Assembly: GCF_030689685.1 (NCBI RefSeq)
Contig: NZ_JAUYEY010000051.1
Location: 1 to 64,000 of the forward strand
Direction: 5' to 3'
Length of the DNA stretch: 64,000 nucleotides
Origin: Polaromonas sp.
GTDB lineage: Bacteria; Pseudomonadota; Gammaproteobacteria; Burkholderiales; Burkholderiaceae_C
How positions within the stretch are numbered: position 1 is the first letter of the stretch; the number at the start of each line of letters is the position of its first letter. The notes beneath the pieces were generated by a model. It did not search any database, had not been told where the DNA came from, and worked only from the letters and a program-made list of their open reading frames with translations. Position numbers and translations under genes: made by a program. Of the stretch, positions 1 through 7,409 are shown in pieces.

Positions 1-90
1 TGACAAGTCTCCTTCAAAACCGGGGAATATTCCCCAGCTTGAAGGTTTCTCCTCAGACTCCCCGAACGCAAGCCACCCCTCAACAAAAAC

Positions 91-123
91 GCGGTGGTGG
101 CCTGTGCGGACCCGCCACCGCGT
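91..123. repeat. Inverted repeat (hairpin)
   Basis: Arms cgcggtggtgg and ccgccaccgcg pair with one mismatch around an 11-base loop. It lies next to the attC-like site and may belong to the same cassette junction. There is no T tract on either side, so it is not a typical intrinsic terminator. Nothing else in bases 1-90 could be assigned. Confidence 0.5.
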
Positions 124-137
124 AGCGGTTTAGTTCA

Positions 138-207
138 ACGAAAGTTGAGGGGCGCTTGGAGGCCGTAGGCCGAAAAGCGTCCCCTCGATGGAAGGGCTAG
201 GCCGCGC
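138..207 (-). other. attC-like integron recombination site (candidate)
   Basis: Read on the minus strand just after the DUF1697 stop, a gcctagccc motif is followed by cttccatcgagggg, a short hairpin around ggcc, then cccctcaac and gttgaac. The long imperfect stem with arms aggggacgctt and aagcgcccct resembles attC sites of environmental integrons, which begin RYYYAAC and end GTTRRRY. The core motifs here are degenerate (cctagcc rather than cctaacc). No integrase is in the window, so this could be the edge of an array or a lone relic. Confidence 0.4.
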
Positions 208-215
208 TGCGAGAC

Positions 216-731
216 TCATGCGGACACGCATTTCTTGATGGTCTCCCACGTTCGCGTGGTGACCTCGCGTCCGAATGCGTTCTCGAGCAGCTTCATAAAC
301 ACCGGCCCCTTGTCGCTCGGCACGTAAGCAGTGAATACCTCCCGACCAACTACGCCCAGGATTTGGGCCCCATCAGATTCAAGCGGGAGCGCGAGTTTGG
401 GGGTGCTCGGCTCGCGCAGAAAGCTCACGACGCGCTTTGCGCCTGACGGGGCCGAGAAAGCGGTATACGGGTCTGTCTCCAACAAGCTTCGTAGAGCGTT
501 GACTGATCGCACAATTGTGTAGAACGTGCGACCGAGTGAGTCCTGCATTGAAGCCTCTGCTTTTCGCTCAAGCGAAGATTCGGCCGCTGAGCGTGCATCG
601 AAGACCACGTTGCCGCTGGAGAGTACGGTTCTCACGTTCGTGAAACCGGCCGCCTCGAAGGCACGCTTCAGCTCGGGCATCTTGGCATTCAGGGGACTGA
701 CCCCGCGAAGAAAAGCAACGTATCGAGGCAT
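216..731 (-). CDS. DUF1697 family protein
   Basis: A 171-residue protein opening with the YVAFLRGV segment typical of DUF1697 proteins, with SSGNVVF at about residues 38-44 and the C-terminal TTRTWETIKK stretch, all family hallmarks. The length is normal for the family. Its biochemical function is unknown. It starts at the ATG at 731 with no strong ribosome-binding site, as is common for cassette genes. An attC-like element follows the stop codon, suggesting it may be a captured integron cassette. It is isolated from the following cydAB region by 340 bp with two stem-loops. I am confident of the family and unsure of the role. Confidence 0.85.
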   Translation of the reverse strand: MPRYVAFLRGVSPLNAKMPELKRAFEAAGFTNVRTVLSSGNVVFDARSAAESSLERKAEASMQDSLGRTFYTIVRSVNALRSLLETDPYTAFSAPSGAKRVVSFLREPSTPKLALPLESDGAQILGVVGREVFTAYVPSDKGPVFMKLLENAFGREVTTRTWETIKKCVSA

Positions 732-882
732 GATGGATTTTGCGCGGTCTAATTAATGTATAGAGCAAGGTCTGCTCGATAAACTGGCCCGTACTCGATA
801 TTCTGGACCTACCAAATACGCACAAGTCCTTATTCTTAAAAGAATATTCCATCTTTACCGGTGCTCCTCAGCCAAATAAATA

Positions 883-975
883 AGCGCCAAACCCTGCAGC
901 CGCAAGTTTAGGCGCTGCTGGTAGCACCGCGCATCTCCCATTTGAACGGCCCCCTTTTTTCCCGGGGGGCCTCAA
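883..975. repeat. Two stem-loops in the 732-1072 intergenic region
   Basis: The 341-bp gap between the DUF1697 gene and the regulator holds two hairpins: 883-892 paired with 906-916 (agcgccaaac stem, one bulge), and 942-954 paired with 965-975 (ggccccc/gggggcc flanked by ttga/tcaa). The second has its T run in the loop, not after the stem, so terminator activity is uncertain. No reading frame with family resemblance was seen here. Confidence 0.45.
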
Positions 976-1032
976 ATCCCCTTGGATCGTTAATGGCAAA
1001 ACAAGCAAACCTTAATTTGCATCAATAATTCC

Positions 1033-1055
1033 TATAATTTCAGTAACTCCTGAAA
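1033..1055 (+). promoter_or_regulatory. Promoter -10 with overlapping operator palindrome
   Basis: A perfect TATAAT lies at 1033-1038. Its last base begins the inverted repeat TTTCAG (1038-1043), six-base spacer, CTGAAA (1050-1055). The palindrome therefore covers the likely transcription start, 18 bases before the regulator ATG. This layout fits autorepression by the GbsR-like protein. No good -35 box is visible. Confidence 0.55.
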
Positions 1056-1072
1056 ATACAGTAGGTCAAATC

Positions 1073-1654
1073 ATGAACATCGCCCCCCTGACCCAGCGCT
1101 TTGTTTTGCACTTCGGCGAAATGGGCAGCCGCTGGGGCATCAACCGCACCGTCGGCCAGATTTATGCGCTGCTGTATGTCTCGCCGCGCGCGCTCAATGC
1201 CGACGAGATTGGCGAGGCGCTGGCTTTCTCGCGCTCCAACGTCAGCATGGGTTTGAAAGAGTTGCAGTCCTGGAATCTGGTGCGGCTGCAACACCTGCCC
1301 AACGACAGGCGCGAGTACTTTCAGGCGCCGGAAGACGTGTGGGCGATCTTCCGCACGCTGGCTGAAGAGCGGCGCAAACGCGAGATTGATCCCACGCTGT
1401 CGATGTTGCGCGACGCGCTGATGGAAGAAGGCGTGACGGGTGACGATGTTCACGCCCAGGCGCGGATGCGGCAAATGCATGACTTGATTGAACTCATGAC
1501 GGGCTGGCTGCAAGAGGTGCAGAAGATGGACTCAGCGACTTTGGCCAGTTTGATGAAAATGGGGGCCAAAGTCGCCAAGCTGCTGGAGGCCAAGGACAAG
1601 GTGGCGACCACCCTCGGCTTAAAGGCGGTAGTGGTAAAAAATGCATCCTTCTAA
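1073..1654 (+). CDS. GbsR/MarR-type transcriptional regulator
   Basis: This 193-residue protein has a winged-helix domain of the GbsR family (MarR-like, COG1510). It begins with the family's FGEMGSRWGINRTVGQIYAL stretch (about residues 14-33) and continues with a helix-turn-helix around SRSNVSMGLKEL (residues 53-64) and a wing near LPNDRREYFQA. The C-terminal half is helical and probably dimerises. It sits directly upstream of cydAB on the same strand, the usual betaproteobacterial arrangement, so it probably controls the bd oxidase. A palindrome overlaps its own promoter. The gap to cydA is 130 bp and holds a family D repeat, so cydA may also have its own promoter. Confidence 0.85.
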   Translation: MNIAPLTQRFVLHFGEMGSRWGINRTVGQIYALLYVSPRALNADEIGEALAFSRSNVSMGLKELQSWNLVRLQHLPNDRREYFQAPEDVWAIFRTLAEERRKREIDPTLSMLRDALMEEGVTGDDVHAQARMRQMHDLIELMTGWLQEVQKMDSATLASLMKMGAKVAKLLEAKDKVATTLGLKAVVVKNASF

Positions 1655-1666
1655 AACGGTGTTTTG

Positions 1667-1753
1667 TCTGTCACCGCGGGCTCGACCCGGGATCCAGTCC
1701 AATTTCTATGCAGCATGCCGAGGGAACTGGATTGCGGGTCAGGCCCGCAATGA
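1667..1753. repeat. Family D dispersed repeat (imperfect palindrome)
   Basis: The copy runs from tgtcaccgcgggctcgaccc to gcgggtcaggcccgcaatga, two facing arms about 35 bp apart. Related copies are at 25392-25423 and 47938-48026. It fills most of the gap between the regulator and cydA and could form a hairpin in the transcript. Confidence 0.7.
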
Positions 1754-1784
1754 CAGATCTATACAAACTTGACCGGAACTCACC

Positions 1785-3323
1785 ATGGAAAACCTTGACG
1801 CATTCCTGCTGGCGCGGATCCAGTTTGCGGCCAACATCACGTTTCACATCCTGTTCCCCACCATCAGCATCTCGCTGGGCTGGGTGCTGCTGTTTTTCAA
1901 GCTGCGTTTTGTCAAGACCGGCCAGCAGCACTGGATGGACGCCTACCAGTTCTGGGTGAAAATTTTCGCGCTGACTTTTGCGCTGGGTGTGGTCAGCGGC
2001 ATCACCATGAGCTTCCAGTTTGGCACCAACTGGCCGGGCTACATGGAAAAAGTCGGCAACATTGCCGGGCCGCTGCTGGCCTATGAGGTGCTCACTGCGT
2101 TTTTCCTGGAAGCCACCATGCTGGGCGTGATGCTGTTCGCGCGAGAACGTGTCAGTGAGCGCATGCACACCATCGCTACCTTGTTGGTGGCCGGTGGCAC
2201 CACGCTGTCGGCCTTCTGGATCCTGGCGCTCAACTCCTGGATGCACACGCCGGCCGGGTTTGAGATGATCAATGGCCAGGCGCATGTGACGAGCTGGCTT
2301 GAAGTTATCTTTAACCCGTCCTTCCCCTACCGTTTCACCCACATGATGCTGGCCTCGGGGCTGACGGTGGCGTTTCTGGTGGCGGGTATTTCGGCTTACC
2401 GCTGGCTGCGTGATGACAAAAGCGCCGAGGTGTTGGCCAGTCTCAAAACCGGCATCTACCTAGCCGCCATGCTGATTCCGCTGCAGATCATCGCAGGCGA
2501 TTTGCACGGCCTGAACACGCTGGAGCACCAGCCGGCCAAACTGGCGGCGATGGAGGGCATCTGGAAAACCCAGAAGGGCGCACCGGCCATTCTGTTTGCG
2601 CTGCCCGATGAGAAGGCCAAGGAAAACCGCTACGAAATTGCCATTCCGAAACTCGCCTCGCTCTACCTGACCCATTCGTGGGACGGAGAGATCAAGGGCC
2701 TGGACCAGTTTGAAGGCAAACACCCGCCAGTGGCGCCAGTGTTCTGGGCTTTTCGCATCATGGTTGGCATGGGGCTGTTGATGCTCGTTGTGAGTTGGGC
2801 CAGTGCCTTTCAGCTCGCACCCTGGAGAAATAGAGCCCCCACGCTTGTCGCTTCGCGAGCCTCCGGCAATTCGCTGCCCCTTGCACCAGGAACAGGGGCG
2901 CTGCGCCTGCGGGCCGGCGAAGCCGGACCCGCGGCCCTGGCTGGTGAAGAGGTTGTCCCCCCGCGGGAGTTGAAGCGCTGGCAACTGCGCATGCTGGTGG
3001 CCATGACCTTTGCCGGCTGGGTCGCGCTGATCGCCGGCTGGTATGTCACCGAAATTGGCCGCCAGCCCTGGCTGGTCACGGGTGTGCTGACCACAGCCGA
3101 GGCGGCCTCCCAAGTGTCGGCGCCGCGTATTGCACTGACGCTGGCCTTGTACCTCACGCTGTACGCGGCGCTGATTGTGGCTTATATCTCGGTGGTGTTT
3201 TACCTGGCGCGCCACAAGACACACGCCGACAAACCGTTTGGCGACGACAACACCGCCGGCGACACGGAGAAGCAACTCAACGTCGTCAACTACCCGGGGA
3301 AAGAAGGAGGCGCCCATGCTTGA
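1785..3323 (+). CDS. cydA: Cytochrome bd ubiquinol oxidase subunit I (CIO type)
   Basis: This is the haem-bearing subunit of the inner-membrane quinol oxidase that reduces O2 to water with high affinity, often tolerant of cyanide. The 512-residue protein shows His21 (probable ligand of a high-spin haem), the RFTHMM segment near residue 187 carrying the b558 His, Met326 in FRIMVG (b558 Met ligand), and the GWYVTEIGRQPW motif. The Q-loop is short, as in CIO-type enzymes. Residues ~352-392, in the loop after the FRIMVG helix, are encoded by an in-frame family B repeat; relatives lack this stretch, so the protein is about 40 residues longer than expected. It overlaps cydB by 8 bases. The haem assignments come from family knowledge. 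Confidence 0.95.
   Translation: MENLDAFLLARIQFAANITFHILFPTISISLGWVLLFFKLRFVKTGQQHWMDAYQFWVKIFALTFALGVVSGITMSFQFGTNWPGYMEKVGNIAGPLLAYEVLTAFFLEATMLGVMLFARERVSERMHTIATLLVAGGTTLSAFWILALNSWMHTPAGFEMINGQAHVTSWLEVIFNPSFPYRFTHMMLASGLTVAFLVAGISAYRWLRDDKSAEVLASLKTGIYLAAMLIPLQIIAGDLHGLNTLEHQPAKLAAMEGIWKTQKGAPAILFALPDEKAKENRYEIAIPKLASLYLTHSWDGEIKGLDQFEGKHPPVAPVFWAFRIMVGMGLLMLVVSWASAFQLAPWRNRAPTLVASRASGNSLPLAPGTGALRLRAGEAGPAALAGEEVVPPRELKRWQLRMLVAMTFAGWVALIAGWYVTEIGRQPWLVTGVLTTAEAASQVSAPRIALTLALYLTLYAALIVAYISVVFYLARHKTHADKPFGDDNTAGDTEKQLNVVNYPGKEGGAHA
2837..2962 (+). repeat. Family B repeat inside cydA
   Basis: This in-frame copy opens gcccccacgcttgtcgcttc and contains ggggcgctgcgcctgcgggc and ccggcgaagccgga, the core of a family whose other copies are at 5488-5672, 6772-6885, 19437-19610, 25208-25262, 46970-47066 and 62868-62965. 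It keeps the cydA frame open and encodes a linker rich in Ala, Gly, Pro and Arg. Confidence 0.85.
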
Positions 3324-4347
3324 CCTCGCTCCCGACCTGACGCAGGCCGCTGGCTGGATGCCGATTGTTTTTCTGGCGGTCATGGGCCTGGCCATGCTGG
3401 CCTATGTGATTCTTGACGGCTACGACCTGGGCGTGGGTGTGCTGATGCGCCGCGCCAGCGACGACGACAAGGACAGCATGATTGCCAGCATTGGCCCCTT
3501 CTGGGACGCCAACGAGACCTGGCTGGTGCTGGGTGTGGGCATCATGCTGACGGTGTTTCCGATGGCGCACGGCGTGATTCTGGGTGCGCTGTATCTGCCG
3601 GTCGCTTTCATGCTGATTGGCCTGACTCTGCGTGGTGTGGCCTTTGACTTCCGCGTCAAGGCGCGGGCCGCGCACAAGCCGCTGTGGAACCGCCTGTTCT
3701 ACGGCGGCTCGCTGCTGGCGAGCTGGTCCCAGGGCTACATGTTGGGTTCGCTGATCACCGGTTTTGCCGATACCTGGTGGACCATGCTGTTCAATGCCGT
3801 GATCGGGCTGGCGCTGGTGGCAGCTTATTGCCTGCTCGGTGCGGGCTGGCTGATCATCAAGTCAGAAGGCGCGCTGCAACTGCACGCGGTGCGCTGGGCG
3901 CGCGCCAGCCTGCTGTTCACCATGGTCGGCGTGGCCGCCATTTCAATCGCCACGCCGCTGGTCAGTCCCAGCATTTTTGACAAATGGTTTTCGTTTCCCA
4001 ACATCGTGCTGCTGATACCGATTCCGGCGGCCACAGCGGTGTTGTTTGCAGTGATCTTCCGCAGCCTGCAGCGCCTGCCGGTACGCCTGGCCGCAGGCAA
4101 TGAATACGGCGCCTGGGTGCCGTTTGGTGCCACGGTCGGTGTGTTTTTGCTGGCGTTCTACGGCCTGGCCTACAGCCTGTTTCCGTGGCTGGTGATTGAC
4201 CGCATCACGATCTGGCAGGCCGCGACCGCACCGGCGGCCATGGGCGTGATTCTGGTGGGTGCGACGGTGGTGCTGCCCATGATCATTGGCTACACGGTGT
4301 TTGCCTACCGTGTGTTCTGGGGCAAAAGCGCGGCGCTGAAGTATTAG
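3316..4347 (+). CDS. cydB: Cytochrome bd ubiquinol oxidase subunit II
   Basis: This multi-spanning subunit stabilises the haem core of CydA. The ATG at 3316 is chosen because it follows a strong gaaggagg site and the protein then starts MLDLAPDL; an upstream in-frame start would add a non-membrane tail read from the cydA frame. The resulting 343 residues match the family. The first helix contains YVILDGYDLGVGVL, the conserved CydB signature, followed by WDANETWLVLG. The start overlaps the end of cydA by 8 bases, indicating translational coupling. The stop lies one base from the stop of the convergent paaE, with no visible terminator between them. No small CydX-like frame was recognised downstream. 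Confidence 0.95.
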   Translation: MLDLAPDLTQAAGWMPIVFLAVMGLAMLAYVILDGYDLGVGVLMRRASDDDKDSMIASIGPFWDANETWLVLGVGIMLTVFPMAHGVILGALYLPVAFMLIGLTLRGVAFDFRVKARAAHKPLWNRLFYGGSLLASWSQGYMLGSLITGFADTWWTMLFNAVIGLALVAAYCLLGAGWLIIKSEGALQLHAVRWARASLLFTMVGVAAISIATPLVSPSIFDKWFSFPNIVLLIPIPAATAVLFAVIFRSLQRLPVRLAAGNEYGAWVPFGATVGVFLLAFYGLAYSLFPWLVIDRITIWQAATAPAAMGVILVGATVVLPMIIGYTVFAYRVFWGKSAALKY

Positions 4348-4348
4348 G

Positions 4349-5467
4349 TCAACGCTCGTCGTAGCTGATGGACAGGCTGTCACTCAGCGGCCTGGCCTGG
4401 CAGCTCAGCACAAAGCCTTTTTCGACTTCCCAGTCTTCGAGCGTATAGTTTTTCTCCATCGCCACCTGGCCTTCAGTCACCTTGGCGCGGCAGGTGCAGC
4501 AGACGCCGCCCCTGCAGCTGTAGGGCAGGTCCAGGCCCGCAGCCAGCGCCACGTCCAGCACCTTCTCATGCGCGAACATGCGCAGCGCGTGGGCCTTGCC
4601 GTCGAGTTGCACCGACAAGTGGATGGGGCCGGGTACTGCGCTTTTTATAGAGCTATTTTGGCCACTAGCCCTTATCCCACCTGCGTAATTAGCTCCTGAT
4701 TTGATAGCATCAGCGGTTGGCGACCCGCTTAGAAAACGTTCTGCGTGGATGTGCGCCCTGGGCACACCGGCGGCCAGCAGGGCCTGCTCACAGCCTTCAA
4801 TCATGGCTTCGGGGCCACAGATAAAAGTTTCGTCAATGCTGGCAGCGGGGATCAGGCTGGCCAGCAATTCGCTGACCTTGGCCGCATCAAGTCGACCATT
4901 GAACAGGGCCACCTCCTGCGCCTGGCGCGACAGCAGGTGAATCAGGCTCAGGCGCGCCGGGTAGCGGTCTTTCAGGTCCTGTAGCGCTTCATTGAACAGG
5001 ATGGAGCTGCTGCGCTGGTTGCAGTACACCAGCGTGAAGGTGGAGCCGGATTCGCCGGCCAGTGTGCTGGCGATGATGGACAGCAGCGGTGTGATGCCCG
5101 AGCCCGCTGCCCAGCCCACGCGGTGCACCGCGCCGCTCAGGCGCGGCGTGAAGCGGCCCTCGGGCTGCATCACATCCAGCGTGTCGCCGGGTTGCAGGCG
5201 GGTGGCCCAGTTGGAAAAGACGCCGCCTTCGACCGGCTTGATGCCGACTTCAATCTCCTGCGTGGCTGCCAGGTGCTGGGTGCTGCTACAGATAGAATAA
5301 CTGCGGCGCACGGATTCGCCGCCTATCTGCGCCTTCAGTGTGAGGAACTGGCCCGGCGTGAAGCGGAACACATCCTGCAGCTCGGGCGGGATTGCAAAGC
5401 TGATGGCTACTGCGCCAGCGGCTTCGGGCGTGACGCGTGAAATGGTGAGTGAATGGAAGTAGGACAT
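4349..5467 (-). CDS. paaE: Phenylacetyl-CoA 1,2-epoxidase, reductase subunit
   Basis: PaaE passes electrons from NADPH through FAD and a 2Fe-2S cluster to the di-iron epoxidase PaaAC. The 372 residues contain a ferredoxin-reductase FAD domain with RRSYSICS (about 54-61), an NAD-binding part with GSGITPLLSI and CGPE, and a C-terminal plant-type ferredoxin with SCRGGVCCTCRAKV plus a distal Cys (LSCQ). Residues ~249-278, in the linker between reductase and ferredoxin, come from an in-frame family A repeat. It is the last gene of paaABCDE, separated from paaD by 206 bp of family B repeat. It converges on cydB with one base between the stops. Confidence 0.95.
   Translation of the reverse strand: MSYFHSLTISRVTPEAAGAVAISFAIPPELQDVFRFTPGQFLTLKAQIGGESVRRSYSICSSTQHLAATQEIEVGIKPVEGGVFSNWATRLQPGDTLDVMQPEGRFTPRLSGAVHRVGWAAGSGITPLLSIIASTLAGESGSTFTLVYCNQRSSSILFNEALQDLKDRYPARLSLIHLLSRQAQEVALFNGRLDAAKVSELLASLIPAASIDETFICGPEAMIEGCEQALLAAGVPRAHIHAERFLSGSPTADAIKSGANYAGGIRASGQNSSIKSAVPGPIHLSVQLDGKAHALRMFAHEKVLDVALAAGLDLPYSCRGGVCCTCRAKVTEGQVAMEKNYTLEDWEVEKGFVLSCQARPLSDSLSISYDER
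4636..4722 (-). repeat. Family A repeat inside paaE
   Basis: The copy shows the family A signature: a small palindrome around agctcctgatttgatagc, then a gggat/ccactagccc arm and a ttttatagagctatttt tail. It is in frame and encodes the linker between the reductase and ferredoxin domains. Confidence 0.75.
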
Positions 5468-5487
5468 GTGAAGTCAGTTGCCGGTGT

Positions 5488-5672
5488 TCTCTTGACCAGT
5501 CGGGGCTGCGGAGACGGCTTTGCCGGGCCGCAGGCGCAGCGCCCCCTCGGGGCTGGAACCTGCGGCTCCAAACCTGCTTGAGCAGGTTTGGACAGGCGAC
5601 AGAAGCGAAGCCTCTGGCGAGCGGCGGCCTGCAAGGTGCAGAGAGCTACACGGAGTGAGAGAACGTGGGGGC
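5488..5672. repeat. Family B repeat between paaD and paaE
   Basis: A long copy of family B: gccgggccgcaggcgcagcg, ccccctcggggctggaacct, an inner palindrome aacctgcttgagcaggtt, then agagctacacggagtgagag and cgtgggggc. It fills the whole paaD-paaE gap and extends close to both genes. The inner aacctgcttgagcaggtt also occurs in the dtd copy, which marks a long subtype. Confidence 0.85.
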
Positions 5673-5673
5673 A

Positions 5674-6177
5674 TCAATAACTTTTGAAATAGTCAAACGG
5701 CTCCAGGCAATCCAGGCACTTGTACAAGGCCTTGCAGGCGGTCGAGCCGAAGTGCGAGGTTTCTGTGGTGTTGACCGAGCCGCATTGCGGGCAGGCCACC
5801 GCATCAACGGCAGACTTGCGGGCTGTAAAGCGGATCACCCTGTCGCTGTCGGGCGTGGTGGTGTGCGGCGGCGCAATGCCGTAGCTGCGCAGCTTTTCCT
5901 TTGTCGCCGGGCTGATCCAGTCGGTGGTCCAGGCGGGTGCGAGCTGGGTGGTGATGCGGGCCGTGATGTGTTGCTGGGCCAGCACGGCGTGGATGTCGTC
6001 CTCAATTTGCCCCATGGCCGGGCAGCCGCTGTAGGTGGGCGTGATGATGATTTCCACCCCTGCGCTGGTGTGGCGTACATCGCGCAGAATGCCCAGCTCG
6101 CGGAGGGACACCACCGGAATTTCCGGGTCGGGCACGGCTTCCAGCGCGTCCCAGATCGCTTGCACGGTGTTCACCAC
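5674..6177 (-). CDS. paaD: Phenylacetate degradation protein PaaD
   Basis: PaaD is needed for phenylacetyl-CoA epoxidase activity and probably helps mature the Fe-S or di-iron centre. The 167 residues match E. coli PaaD in size. An N-terminal MIP18/DUF59 domain (EAVPDPEIPVVSLRELGI, then TPTYSGCPAM) is followed by a C-terminal zinc-ribbon-like part with CPQCGS and CLDCLEPFDYFK. It lies 9 bases downstream of paaC in the same operon. It starts at the ATG at 6177. The first Cys pair and the TYSGCP cysteine are all intact. Confidence 0.95.
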   Translation of the reverse strand: MVNTVQAIWDALEAVPDPEIPVVSLRELGILRDVRHTSAGVEIIITPTYSGCPAMGQIEDDIHAVLAQQHITARITTQLAPAWTTDWISPATKEKLRSYGIAPPHTTTPDSDRVIRFTARKSAVDAVACPQCGSVNTTETSHFGSTACKALYKCLDCLEPFDYFKSY

Positions 6178-6186
6178 ATCACCTTG

Positions 6187-7077
6187 TCACCACCGCGCCT
6201 GGGGGTGCGCGCGCGCCAGGCTTTGCATGTCAGCCAGCAGCGGCGCCAGGTGCGCGCTGTGCTGGCCGTTTTTGCCCTGTGGCGGTTTCGCCATGACACG
6301 CGGGCGTTGCAGGCCTGCTTCTTCCAAAGCGTCGTTGACCAGTTCGTCCCAGCGGGTTTGCAGCATCGCCATACCAGCAGCAGTCTCTGGAGTTGCTATT
6401 GTTTCGATAGCTGCTTGCGCCCAGTACTCGTGGGTGTAAGGCATTAAATGGTTCACAGCCGACTGGCTGCGGGCATGCGACTCGGCGGTGCCGTCGCCCA
6501 GGCGCACCAGCCAGTCGCGCGAGTGGCGAAAGTGGTAACGCACTTCTTTGAGCGACTTGCCGGCAATCGCTGCCAGTTGCGTGTCTGTCGATGTTTGCAG
6601 CGCCTCCCACAGCAGCAGCATGAGGGCGCTGTAGAAAAAATTGCGGGTGATGGTCACCGCGTAGTCGCGCTCCGAGCTGCTGGAGGCATGCGGCAGTTCG
6701 AGCAGCGTGAAGTTGCGAAAGTCCCCAGCGTCACGAAAGTAGGCCAGCGTGTCTTCGGTGACGAGTTCGCCTGCAGCCTCTTCACCAGCCGGGGCCGCGG
6801 AACCTGCTTTGCCGGGCCGCAGGCGCAGCGCCCCCTCGGGGGGCAGCGAACCACACGAAGTGGGGAGCGTGGGGGTATAAATTTTAGCCGCATGCTGGTA
6901 CAACATCCGCGCCTGGCCTATCAGGTCCAGGCTCATGTTGGCCAGGGCGATGTCTTCTTCAAGCACCGGGCCGTTGCCGCACCACTCGGCATTGCGCTGG
7001 CCCAGCACCAGTGCGTTGTCGGCCAGGTGCAGCAGGTAGTCCAGCGGCGCGGTGACGGGTGTTGCCAGCGCAGCCAT
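6187..7077 (-). CDS. paaC: Phenylacetyl-CoA 1,2-epoxidase, structural subunit
   Basis: PaaC is the ferritin-like partner that pairs with catalytic PaaA in the epoxidase. The start chosen is the ATG at 7077, which shares a base with the paaB stop (TGATG); a GTG three bases upstream is the alternative. The 296 residues exceed the roughly 250 usual for PaaC because two repeats are read in frame: a family B copy near residues 65-102, after the LIGQARMLYQHAA helix, and a family A copy near residues 215-234. The conserved LGQRNAEWCGNGP start and YHFRHSRDW segment are intact, so the protein is probably functional despite about 45 extra residues. Confidence 0.95.
   Translation of the reverse strand: MAALATPVTAPLDYLLHLADNALVLGQRNAEWCGNGPVLEEDIALANMSLDLIGQARMLYQHAAKIYTPTLPTSCGSLPPEGALRLRPGKAGSAAPAGEEAAGELVTEDTLAYFRDAGDFRNFTLLELPHASSSSERDYAVTITRNFFYSALMLLLWEALQTSTDTQLAAIAGKSLKEVRYHFRHSRDWLVRLGDGTAESHARSQSAVNHLMPYTHEYWAQAAIETIATPETAAGMAMLQTRWDELVNDALEEAGLQRPRVMAKPPQGKNGQHSAHLAPLLADMQSLARAHPQARW
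6378..6436 (-). repeat. Family A repeat inside paaC
   Basis: The copy has ttgctattgtttcgatagct followed by gcttgcgccc, the family A core. It encodes the AIETIATPE segment in the C-terminal third of PaaC. Confidence 0.7.
6772..6885 (-). repeat. Family B repeat inside paaC
   Basis: The in-frame copy contains tgccgggccgcaggcgcagc, ccccctcggggggcagcg and cacgaagtggggagcgtggg. It adds a Gly/Ala/Pro-rich stretch in a predicted loop between helices of PaaC. Confidence 0.85.
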
Positions 7078-7409
7078 CACATGTGGCCCACTTCATCGGG
7101 GATGTTGTAGAAGCTGGGGTGGCGGTAAATCTTGTCGGCCATAGGCTCAAAAAACGCGGGTTTGTCATCAGGCTCGCTGGCGGTGATGGTGCTGGAGGGC
7201 ACGACCCAGATGCTCACGCCTTCCTGGCGCCGGGTGTAGACATCACGCGCCATTTGCAGCGCCTGCTGCGCATCGGTGGCATGCAGGCTGCCGCAGTGTT
7301 TGTGTTCAAGACCCTGCTTGCTGCGCACAAACACTTCCCAGAGAGGCCAGTCGCGCTGCACTACTCCCTCTCCCTCTGGGAGAGGGTTGGGGTGAGGGCT
7401 CTTGCTCAT
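7077..7409 (-). CDS. paaB: Phenylacetyl-CoA 1,2-epoxidase subunit PaaB
   Basis: PaaB is a small subunit that organises the PaaA/PaaC epoxidase. The 110 residues include the conserved [18 protein letters not shown] segment and a C-terminal [14 protein letters not shown]. Residues 1-16 ([15 protein letters not shown] and neighbours) are encoded by a family C repeat and are absent from typical PaaB proteins, which start just before the WPLWEVF motif. The start overlaps the paaA stop as ATGA, and the stop overlaps paaC as TGATG, so A-B-C are translationally coupled. The repeat has therefore supplied both the start context and the first residues of the protein. Confidence 0.93.
   Translation of the reverse strand: MSKSPHPNPLPEGEGVVQRDWPLWEVFVRSKQGLEHKHCGSLHATDAQQALQMARDVYTRRQEGVSIWVVPSSTITASEPDDKPAFFEPMADKIYRHPSFYNIPDEVGHM
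7362..7405. repeat. Family C repeat at the paaB start
   Basis: The sequence ccctctccctctgggagagg followed by ttggggtgaggg is the palindromic family C unit, also at 22387-22437, 42731-42776 and 46057-46165. Here it forms the 5' end of the paaB coding region. Confidence 0.85.
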
